Positions 6,466-12,095 of a stretch of DNA of 12,095 bases are shown piece after piece. Below the pieces are notes generated by a model that was not told the origin of the DNA, searched no databases, and was given only the letters and a program-made list of their open reading frames with translations. Source of the stretch: Bacillota bacterium (GTDB lineage Bacteria > Bacillota_E > Sulfobacillia > Sulfobacillales > Sulfobacillaceae); assembly GCA_021802225.1 (NCBI GenBank), contig JAKAAS010000015.1, positions 1-12,095 on the forward strand, read 5' to 3'. The translations under genes and the position numbers were made by a program. Within the stretch, counting starts at the first letter, position 1. Every line of letters starts with the position of its first letter.

Positions 6466-6634
6466 CTGTCCGGCATCACCCCGCCTGGAAAAACGGGTGC
6501 AGGCCCCATCAAACCCCCGTTTGTGCCAGCGGATGCCGTGGGGAAAACCTTCTCTTCGGGGAGGCACATTCAGCAAGCCAGCCGGCCCGGCAATGGTTAC
6601 AATGGTAGTAAACCGTGTTAGGAGGGTATGCAAA

Positions 6635-7384
6635 TTGGGTGAAGGCCCTACCGATGGCAAGAGATTTCCAACCTGTCCTCAATGCAGCCAGCCCGTTAGA
6701 GTAGGCGACCGGTTCTGCCGCTATTGCGGCACAGCCCTGCCGGAAGAACCGGTTCGCGTCCGCAAACCGCCAGGGCGGCCTCCCTCTCTATTCTGGATCG
6801 CCGGGGCGCTCGGCATCGCTCTGTTAGGTCTGGCTGGCTTTGTCATTCACAGCCTGACGACGACCCGTTTGGCGACTGGGCCGCTCACCGCGCTCAGCCC
6901 TCAAAACCGGAAGACCTCTCCCCGGACCAAAACTTCCGGGTCCCACCTTGCGCAAACCACCCCCAGCTCTTCTGCCGTTGCCCCCTCGGAGGCTCCGTCG
7001 TCCCCCGTCTCCCCGGTCCCGTCTACAACGGGCGGGTGGGTCAGCCGTGCCGAACATTTCAAAGGCGCCACCTTAAGCGTTGCGTTGCCGCAAACGATGA
7101 GCGCCCTGCGCTCGTCATCTCCCGGCCAGTGGATCTGGGGGTTCTCAGGAGGCCAAGCGGCCGACTACGTCAGCCTGAGGGTGGTCCCCGCTAAGGCTTC
7201 AGCCGCGACCGAGCCGCTAGGAGCCCAGGCCTTCGGCACGCCAATAAGCCGCAATAGCGGCACGGCTTCCCAAACGTTGGACATCGAGTGGCCCGGGCAT
7301 GGATGGGTCGCCCTGTCCATGGTGGTCCCCGCCAAAGACCAGTCGTGGCTCGGCACCATTGCCCGCAGTGTCAGCATCACCTAA
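6635..7384 (+). CDS. Zinc-ribbon, single-pass membrane protein of unknown function
   Basis: 249 residues from a TTG at 6635, chosen because GGAGGG (6621-6626) lies 8 bases upstream and the frame before it reads as noncoding. Residues 14-32 form a zinc ribbon (C14-x2-C17, C28-x2-C31, then Gly) of the short zinc_ribbon type found at the N-terminus of many membrane proteins. A basic, Pro-rich linker (39-50) leads to one membrane helix (about 52-74), then a Ser/Thr/Pro-rich stretch (about 75-150) and a C-terminal domain of about 110 residues with alternating strands and many Trp/Gly. The predicted topology puts the ribbon in the cytoplasm and the C-terminal domain outside. The C-terminal domain is not recognised. 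It is preceded by the qox hairpin, so it probably has its own promoter; a TACAAT at 6598-6603 is a possible -10 without a clear -35. A role in envelope sensing or protein contact is possible but unproven. Confidence 0.8.
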   Translation: MGEGPTDGKRFPTCPQCSQPVRVGDRFCRYCGTALPEEPVRVRKPPGRPPSLFWIAGALGIALLGLAGFVIHSLTTTRLATGPLTALSPQNRKTSPRTKTSGSHLAQTTPSSSAVAPSEAPSSPVSPVPSTTGGWVSRAEHFKGATLSVALPQTMSALRSSSPGQWIWGFSGGQAADYVSLRVVPAKASAATEPLGAQAFGTPISRNSGTASQTLDIEWPGHGWVALSMVVPAKDQSWLGTIARSVSIT

Positions 7385-7494
7385 TAGGTCTCGGCTCCCG
7401 AAACGGCATGCCATAATGCCTGCAGTGTGGGATGCGAGGCCACAAGAGGCGTCGCGCTGAACTCCCGAAATATTCCGCCCGCTGCCCTAATCAT
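7381..7494 (-). CDS. Possible tiny ORF overlapping the cyclodeaminase stop
   Basis: 37 residues from the ATG at 7494-7492, overlapping the stop of the upstream minus-strand gene (ATGATTAG), to a TAG at 7383-7381 that overlaps the stop of the plus-strand zinc-ribbon gene. The composition (for example SATPLVASHPTLQALWHAV) looks protein-like and the arrangement suggests coupling, but the ribosome-binding site is weak (GATGGGG directly before the ATG) and no family is recognised. It could equally be the 3' end of a once longer cyclodeaminase reading frame, or chance. Confidence 0.25.
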   Translation of the reverse strand: MIRAAGGIFREFSATPLVASHPTLQALWHAVSGAETY

Positions 7495-8110
7495 CCCCAT
7501 CGGGCGATTCACTGTATGCTGCCCACTCTCGGGCCAGTGCCCGGAGCCGGCGCTTCCACCAAACCAACAGCTCGCGGTCCGCTTGGCCGTAAGTGTCGGC
7601 CTCATTAAAGTTCGTCTCTATATTGATGAGGGCGCTTTGACATCCAGCATAGAGCAGGTGGAATGCTGCCAGCAAATCCGCGCGCAAAACGGGCTTGACC
7701 GTGGCCATAAGATCGGCCGCAGCTTGGATCCCCTGCTCGCACAGCTGCGCAATTTTTAAGGAAGATGCGACAGATTCCCGCAGTTTCTGCGCGTAGAGAA
7801 CCGGATCCCGCCGGGCCCTGATCATGGCGGTGTAGGCTTGCTGGTCCTCTTCGGCCAGGGCGACCAAGAGGTCTGGCCCCAAGGACACAGCCTCTGGAAT
7901 CGGAATCCTGGCGACTCCCGCGATTTTTACAATGAGCGCACACCCTTGGGCGGCAACAATCGCCCCAGCAGTGCCCCCGCCCCAAGATGGGCCGGGATGC
8001 TTTAGGCGGGTGAGCAGTTCCGAGACAGTCCAACCGCCTAGCTCCACCGGTTGCGCCGGGCCCGCAACCCGCAGCCTATCCCTACACCACCCAGTGGGCA
8101 ACATCCGCAC
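7487..8110 (-). CDS. Cyclodeaminase/cyclohydrolase family protein (FTCD_C, FchA-like)
   Basis: 207 residues. The GTG at 8110-8108 was chosen because AGGAGG (8120-8125) lies 9 bases upstream. An ATG starting 2 bases earlier is out of frame. The WTVSELLTRLKHPGPSWGGGTAGAIV region (split over residues 27-52) is the typical opening of the formiminotetrahydrofolate cyclodeaminase fold, in which P-x-P-x-x-GGG starts the first long helix. Downstream helices, the basic P-L-R-A-D-L-like segment (about 140-145) and N-I-E-T-N (163-167) fit the same all-helical family, and the length is standard for the stand-alone bacterial form. Family knowledge: members release ammonia from 5-formimino-THF or act as methenyl-THF cyclohydrolases in one-carbon metabolism. 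No histidine- or purine-degradation genes are seen nearby, so the exact reaction is open. It has its own promoter at 8198-8226. Confidence 0.82.
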   Translation of the reverse strand: MRMLPTGWCRDRLRVAGPAQPVELGGWTVSELLTRLKHPGPSWGGGTAGAIVAAQGCALIVKIAGVARIPIPEAVSLGPDLLVALAEEDQQAYTAMIRARRDPVLYAQKLRESVASSLKIAQLCEQGIQAAADLMATVKPVLRADLLAAFHLLYAGCQSALINIETNFNEADTYGQADRELLVWWKRRLRALAREWAAYSESPDGDD

Positions 8111-8197
8111 ATGACCGGGCCTCCTCCCTTTTCCTCGCTGAGATGGATGCGGGGAAAAGGCCATGCCGCCTTCCCCCCGCACGTTCTCATATCTCTC

Positions 8198-8226
8198 ATT
8201 GTAGGATTCCCATAGGCCCGGGTCAA
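8198..8226 (-). promoter_or_regulatory. Strong sigma-A-type promoter for the cyclodeaminase gene
   Basis: On the minus strand: -35 TTGACC (8221-8226, 5/6), a 17-base spacer and -10 TACAAT (8198-8203, 5/6). The start would be near 8190, giving a leader of about 80 bases. That leader holds an imperfect hairpin (a GGGG-rich arm near 8175-8180 against the CCCC of the minus strand near 8152-8156) just before the AGGAGG. The promoter lies directly after the MFS stop at 8255. Confidence 0.65.
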
Positions 8227-8254
8227 TTCTGGAACGCGCCGCACCGCTTTGCTG

Positions 8255-9754
8255 CTACCACTCCAGCGGCATGTTTTCGTGCTCCTGGCCTGCAGAGGGT
8301 TTCTGGTTTCCCGCTACGCGGAAAATGGACAGTCCCGCGGCCAACAGCGACAAGACTACCAGAACATACAGCGCAAACCGGGTCGAGGGAATCCACGGCG
8401 GCTTGGGTCCCCCAGCCTTCTCCACGCCCCCGTTCGCAACCAGGAAGACGGCGAGGATCGTGCCGGAAATGGCGGTGCCCATGGCCATTCCCAATGAGCG
8501 CGCCATATTCAGAATTCCCCCGCCCACTCCCAGACGGGAACTGGGCAGACTGCCCATGACCGATGAATTGTTGGGAGGGGTGAAAATTCCGAGACCAGCC
8601 CCGACGAGGACTAGTTCAATCACCATCAGCACCACATTGGCGTGCAGTCCGATAGTCCACGCCAGCATGAGACTGGCCATGCCCGTCAGCGCCATGCCCC
8701 CCGTCGTCAACAGGCGTGGCCCATAGCGGTCGGCAAGCGCACCGGCTTTCGGCGCGGCCACAGTCATCCCTAAAGGCACGGCGGTAAGGATCAAACCGGT
8801 AATGGCCGAATTATAGCTCAGGACACGCTCAAAATAGAACGGCATTAGGAACAGGACGCCAAACATCGCCAGATACGAGAGCAGGCCGGTAAAATTGCCT
8901 AGACTGAAGATGGCGATCTTGAACAGGCGCATATCGACGAGCGGCGCCCGGAACGATAGTTCCCGCCAGATAAATCCGGCCAGAAATATGGCCGAGCCCA
9001 CAAACATGCCGATAATCAGGGGTGAAGTCCATCCCCAGCTATTGCCTTCGGTCAAAGCCATCATCACCAGCACCAGAACCGGCGTCATCAGCACCGTGCC
9101 CCACCAGTCAAAAGTGGCCTGATGGCCTTGCAGCCGGTCTTTGGGCAAAATCATGGCAGCCATCAGCGTGCCAATCAGGCCGACCGGCACATTGACATAA
9201 AAAATAGCCCGCCAGCCGAATAGCCCGATCAGCGCACCGCCGATGGCTGGGCCCAGAGACAGGCCAATCGCCTGCGCCGAACCCTGGAAGCCAATGGCCC
9301 GGCCCCGCATGGACGGGGGCACAGCGGCGGTGATAATCGCGACCGAGTTCGCCTGCAGCATGGCAGCGCCTGCCGCCTGAAAAACGCGGGAGACAATCAG
9401 CATGGGCAAATCCACTGCCGCGCCGCAGGCGGCCGAGCCAGCGATGAACACCAGAAACCCGAAAGTGTACAGAGGTCTTCTCCCCAGAATGTCTGCAAGC
9501 CGGCCAAACAGCGTCAAGAGTGTAGCCAGCGTCAAAAGATAGGCGATAAGCACCCAGCTGACAAGTGACGCGCTGGAGTGAAAATACGTGCTGAGATCCG
9601 GCAGTGCCACATTGACGATGCTGGCATCCAAGGCGGCCATAAAGGCCCCAATACACACGGTCGCCACAACCATCCAGACATAATTGCCCCGCGAGCTGAA
9701 TCGCTCGAGAGGCAACGCGCGCCACAAGTGCCGGATTCCCGCCGCTCTTGCCAC
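8255..9754 (-). CDS. 14-TM DHA2-family MFS efflux transporter (EmrB/QacA type)
   Basis: 499 residues. The GTG at 9754-9752 was chosen with GGAGGT (9761-9766) 6 bases upstream; the frame is open further up to an ATG at 9814 that has no ribosome-binding site. Features of the drug:H+ antiporter-2 family are present: helix 1 MAALDASIVNVALPDL (motif D1), motif A GRLADILGRRPLY, motif B near SRVFQAAGAAML and antiporter motif C (GLSLGPAIGGAL). Hydrophobic segments run on to about 14, ending with a polar tail. Family knowledge: proton-driven export of lipophilic or cationic compounds, sometimes organic anions. The substrate cannot be read from sequence. The gene follows soeC by 78 bases on the same strand and may be read from the soe transcript. 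No MarR or TetR gene is adjacent in the window. Confidence 0.93.
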   Translation of the reverse strand: MARAAGIRHLWRALPLERFSSRGNYVWMVVATVCIGAFMAALDASIVNVALPDLSTYFHSSASLVSWVLIAYLLTLATLLTLFGRLADILGRRPLYTFGFLVFIAGSAACGAAVDLPMLIVSRVFQAAGAAMLQANSVAIITAAVPPSMRGRAIGFQGSAQAIGLSLGPAIGGALIGLFGWRAIFYVNVPVGLIGTLMAAMILPKDRLQGHQATFDWWGTVLMTPVLVLVMMALTEGNSWGWTSPLIIGMFVGSAIFLAGFIWRELSFRAPLVDMRLFKIAIFSLGNFTGLLSYLAMFGVLFLMPFYFERVLSYNSAITGLILTAVPLGMTVAAPKAGALADRYGPRLLTTGGMALTGMASLMLAWTIGLHANVVLMVIELVLVGAGLGIFTPPNNSSVMGSLPSSRLGVGGGILNMARSLGMAMGTAISGTILAVFLVANGGVEKAGGPKPPWIPSTRFALYVLVVLSLLAAGLSIFRVAGNQKPSAGQEHENMPLEW

Positions 9755-9787
9755 AACCCCACCTCCATTAAGATTTCCTTCCAGACA

Positions 9788-9831
9788 GAATCTGCCAGCC
9801 CTATGACGCTCCATTTGGTGCCGAATCTGCC
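9788..9831 (-). repeat. Two direct copies of GGCAGATTC upstream of the MFS gene
   Basis: Copies on the minus strand at 9788-9796 and 9823-9831, 35 bases apart, within the gap between the soeC stop and the MFS start. Nine exact bases twice in about 80 bases is suggestive of a paired regulator site, but the upstream copy abuts the soeC stop and chance is possible. Confidence 0.3.
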
Positions 9832-9832
9832 C

Positions 9833-10807
9833 TCACTGCATCTTGTAGGCGCGTTTGCCTTCCCGCCGGACTGGAGATGGCGTCTTGGGTTGGTCGGCAA
9901 ACCAGACGCGGGAGCTGTGGGTCGCATCCCCGAAAAACAGCCAGCGGCTCAAACCCACCCCCAGTCCCACGCTTGCCAGCAGCACAATGCCTCCCGCCAA
10001 GCCTGGCAGCCAGATCGCTGCCGCCCACGGTATAGCCACCGCCAAGGCAAACACTAAGGCATACAGCCACCGCCGCAGGCGGGCCGGCAATTCCGGCCAG
10101 ATTTGAGTTTGGGTGCGGTAGGGCCGGCGGCTCGTACCTGAATCCTGCAGCCGGTAGGGCCGCCCGGACAGCCCCGTGCCTGTTGCCGACAGCACGCCGC
10201 CAGCCGCCTGGCGGAATAGACGCGCCTGGAAACTGAGCAAGATGCCAAAGACCGCGGCCAATCCCATGACCGCCCCCCGCAGCGCCAGATCGGAGCTTCT
10301 CCCCGCCGCCATCGCATAATCGGCTGCTCCGCCGCTCAAAAGCCCCGCGCACACGAACACCAGCACGGTCAGGGGCGAATGCCAGCTCCGCATGGCCGGA
10401 ATGGTAGCATACAGCATGGCGGTGATGTACACCGCGGCCAGGCCCAGAACGGCCGCTAGCCCAGAGACAGCGTCCCAAACCCCTAAGTCTTGCGGCCAGA
10501 ACAGGTGGACCAGCAGCACGAAGGAGACCACTATCATGTACACTGCCGTGCTAAGCGCTTCCCGGCTCAGCCAGGACGAGCCCAGCCGCCTCAGCACGTA
10601 GCGGGCGGCCGCCAGCCGGTGCATGTGAAAGAAGGAAGCCATCCCCCCCAAAGCACCGGCAACCCAGGCCGCGCCTTGCCAGACAAAGAGGGTGGATCGT
10701 GGAATATCCATAGCCGGCGCCAGCAGGGCAACGGCTGCCAGACACAGCATCCCGGCGGACAGTCCCTGCAGCAGTGTCAGCGCCAGCAAAGGCCAAGTGG
10801 GCCGCAT
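9833..10807 (-). CDS. soeC: DmsC/SoeC-like membrane anchor subunit
   Basis: 324 residues with about eight hydrophobic helices. The region SSWLSREAL (77-85), following an H-M-H-R segment, matches the DMSO reductase anchor family (DmsC), which also contains SoeC of the cytoplasmic sulfite:quinone oxidoreductase. Family knowledge: it anchors the Mo and Fe-S subunits to the inner face of the membrane and passes electrons to or from quinone. The ATG shares its A with the soeB stop (TGATG), and GGAGGAG lies in the soeB 3' end, so translation is coupled. A soluble loop (about 205-245) carries a duplicated RPYR motif (216-219, 228-231), and the C-terminal tail is basic. The soeC name rests on the adjacent subunits; a DMSO- or polysulfide-type enzyme is the alternative. 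Confidence 0.85.
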   Translation of the reverse strand: MRPTWPLLALTLLQGLSAGMLCLAAVALLAPAMDIPRSTLFVWQGAAWVAGALGGMASFFHMHRLAAARYVLRRLGSSWLSREALSTAVYMIVVSFVLLVHLFWPQDLGVWDAVSGLAAVLGLAAVYITAMLYATIPAMRSWHSPLTVLVFVCAGLLSGGAADYAMAAGRSSDLALRGAVMGLAAVFGILLSFQARLFRQAAGGVLSATGTGLSGRPYRLQDSGTSRRPYRTQTQIWPELPARLRRWLYALVFALAVAIPWAAAIWLPGLAGGIVLLASVGLGVGLSRWLFFGDATHSSRVWFADQPKTPSPVRREGKRAYKMQ

Positions 10808-11469
10808 CAGCAGTCCTCCTCCAGCACCCGCGTAATTTCGTCCTCGCCCACCAGTCCTGTCACCTGCCGCCGGGGCAGGTAGTGCACCGCCGGACGCGCC
10901 CCCAGTTCCGGGAGGAGGGTAAAGCCCTGCCGCTCCGCTACCAGGTGCGACACGACAGAATCTGGGTCATCCAGATCCCCAAAGGTGCGGGCGTGCGTGG
11001 GGCAGCTCTGCACGCAGGCCGGCTGCCTGTCGCTGGCGGGCAGCGTCTCGTCTTCAATGCGGTCGATGCACATCGTGCACTTTTTGACGACACCCTGCTC
11101 CTCATCAAATTCGCGGACCCCGTAAGGGCAGGCCCACATGCAGAGCTGGCACCCGATGCAGGTATCATAGTCCACCAGCACCACGCCATTGTCTTCACGC
11201 TTGTATGAGGCGCCAGTCGGGCACACCGGCACGCACGGCGCATCGTAACAGTGCATGCATGCTTTGGGCAGGTACATGACCCCCACATTGGGGTATTCGC
11301 CCGCTTCCATCGAGATCACCCGGTTCCACCACATGCCGTCCACTTCCCGGTACGGATGGTGATCGGGCACTGGCCCGAAATCCCCGGAAGTGTTGTGCTC
11401 CTTGCAGGAGACCTGGCAGCTTTTGCATCCCACACACTTGTTCAAATCGGTAATAATGGTCAACTGCAT
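10807..11469 (-). CDS. soeB: Four-cluster ferredoxin subunit of SoeABC-like sulfite dehydrogenase
   Basis: 220 residues. The ATG at 11469-11467 shares its A with the upstream stop (TGATG) and has AAAGGGG upstream. A longer open frame to 11514 lacks this support and overlaps the upstream gene more. Sixteen cysteines are arranged for four [4Fe-4S] clusters: C12/15/18/22, C71/74/79/83, C104/107/110/114 and C131/134/152/156. The segments CKEHNTSG (22-29), CVPVCPTGASYKR and HYLPRR near the end are, from family knowledge, close to SoeB and related PSR/DmsB-type proteins. It carries electrons between the molybdenum subunit and the membrane anchor, in the cytoplasm (no Tat signal). In a sulfur oxidiser the likely direction is sulfite to menaquinone. 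A final Cys220 is outside the cluster pattern. Confidence 0.92.
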   Translation of the reverse strand: MQLTIITDLNKCVGCKSCQVSCKEHNTSGDFGPVPDHHPYREVDGMWWNRVISMEAGEYPNVGVMYLPKACMHCYDAPCVPVCPTGASYKREDNGVVLVDYDTCIGCQLCMWACPYGVREFDEEQGVVKKCTMCIDRIEDETLPASDRQPACVQSCPTHARTFGDLDDPDSVVSHLVAERQGFTLLPELGARPAVHYLPRRQVTGLVGEDEITRVLEEDC

Positions 11470-12083
11470 CAGTGTCCCGCCCCTTTCCGTGTGGAGTACC
11501 GCAGACTCTTCCACTCCGCCATATCTGCGCGCACCGGTGTGCGCGCCTCCACCTTAGGCCACACTTCATGCAGCTCTGAAGGGTATAAACGCACTTTCGT
11601 GTCATACCATCCGGCTTGCCCGGTCACGGGGTCGTTATTGAAGGTCACCGTGTCATCATCCGAGGTGAGTGTGTCGGGCACAATATGATTCACCAAAATG
11701 GCATTCTGGCTTTCGGGAGCATCCTCGTGCAGCCCCCACGCCCCCGGCGCCTTGGCAATCGCGTTCCACGTCCACACAGTCCCCGGCTCCACCGCATCCG
11801 AAAACCGCAGAGTTGCGGTCATGCGGCCCTGGCGTGATTCCATCCAGACCCACTGCCCGTCACAAAGGTCCAGAGCTTGGGCGGCCTGGGGATTGATGAA
11901 CAGAGGATTCTCGAGGAGAAGTTGGCGCAGCCAGGCATTGTGCGAGCCCCAGGAGTGATAATGAGTCATGGGGCGCTGCGTCAGCAGGATCAGAGGATAG
12001 CTCCCAGCCGTCTCCTCCTTCTCTTCGAGAGAGGGATGCCAGAACGGCAAGGGGTCAAAATACGTGGCCAGTCTCTGGCGCAA
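11469..12083 (-). CDS. soeA: C-terminal part of SoeA-like molybdopterin oxidoreductase; frame broken near the edge
   Basis: Only the last 204 residues are visible. They form the C-terminal molybdopterin dinucleotide-binding domain of the DMSO reductase family. Motifs THYHSWGSHNAWLRQ (40-54), WVWMESRQGR (78-87), TVWTWNAIAK (102-111), NHIV and DPVTGQAGWYD (151-161) are those I associate with SoeA, the sulfite-oxidising subunit, rather than with DmsA. An in-frame TAA at 12089-12087 lies just before the TTG at 12083, although the family normally has hundreds of residues upstream. A one-base shift would restore a plausible sequence (Thr-Pro-Lys, then Val-Leu-Arg-Gln-Arg), so a single-base deletion, a sequencing error near the edge or a true pseudogene are possible. 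The TTG has no ribosome-binding site in view. It overlaps soeB by TGATG, as expected for an operon. Confidence 0.85.
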   Translation of the reverse strand: MRQRLATYFDPLPFWHPSLEEKEETAGSYPLILLTQRPMTHYHSWGSHNAWLRQLLLENPLFINPQAAQALDLCDGQWVWMESRQGRMTATLRFSDAVEPGTVWTWNAIAKAPGAWGLHEDAPESQNAILVNHIVPDTLTSDDDTVTFNNDPVTGQAGWYDTKVRLYPSELHEVWPKVEARTPVRADMAEWKSLRYSTRKGAGH

Positions 12084-12095
12084 GACTTAGGGGTT

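Noticed and set aside
6491..6522. AAACGGG/CCCGTTT stem in the gap before the zinc-ribbon gene
   Set aside because: Seven pairs around an 18-base loop without a T-run; no clear role.
6598..6603. TACAAT as -10 of the zinc-ribbon gene
   Set aside because: A good hexamer and position, but no recognisable -35 at 16-18 bases, so it is mentioned with the gene rather than listed as a promoter.
7405..7420. GGCAT/ATGCC stem between the convergent genes as a bidirectional terminator
   Set aside because: Only five base pairs with no T-run on either strand, so too weak to call.
9108..9725. Minus-strand frame of 205 codons within the MFS gene
   Set aside because: It overlaps the exporter in another frame. 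The exporter frame carries all family motifs; this one carries none.
10082..10098. GGCCGG-CAATT-CCGGCC hairpin
   Set aside because: It lies inside the soeC coding sequence, is short, and is expected by chance in GC-rich coding DNA.

Overview
The window reads as a piece of a moderately GC-rich Gram-positive-type bacterial chromosome. Shine-Dalgarno sites are strong, GTG and TTG starts are frequent, and the terminal oxidase has menaquinol-type (aa3-600, Qox) quinol-site residues. Together with a SoeABC-like sulfite dehydrogenase this would suit a sulfur-oxidising acidophile such as Sulfobacillus. That assignment is an inference from gene content, not from a sequence search.

Layout. (1) 1-1270, minus strand: a left-truncated response-regulator-like gene with a degenerate receiver and a winged-helix domain, flanked by a 27/28-base imperfect inverted repeat, and upstream of it a small SseB-like gene. 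(2) 1271-1974: about 700 bases without a convincing gene. The right part is AT-rich and holds a good sigma-A-type promoter, a near-palindrome and three copies of a 9-base motif, and it leads into (3) 1975-6394, plus strand: qoxA-qoxB-qoxC-qoxD followed, with ATGA-type overlap or near-overlap, by a hemerythrin-like (HHE) gene. A perfect 16-bp hairpin follows. (4) 6635-7384, plus strand: a zinc-ribbon single-pass membrane protein starting at TTG. (5) 7381-12095, minus strand, read right to left: the C-terminal part of a soeA-like molybdopterin subunit (its frame is broken by a stop close to the window edge), soeB, soeC, a 14-TM DHA2-type MFS exporter, then a cyclodeaminase (FTCD_C/FchA-like) gene with its own clear promoter. 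The plus- and minus-strand blocks converge at about 7381-7494.

How the genes may work together: the SoeABC-like enzyme would oxidise sulfite in the cytoplasm and pass electrons to menaquinone. The Qox oxidase would take them from menaquinol to O2 while pumping protons. The HHE protein, translated at the end of the qox operon, is the least expected member and could bind or sense O2 or NO, or handle iron, for this oxidase. The MFS pump, cyclodeaminase, zinc-ribbon protein and response-regulator-like protein have no demonstrated link to this chain. No tRNA, rRNA, CRISPR array or transposase was seen.
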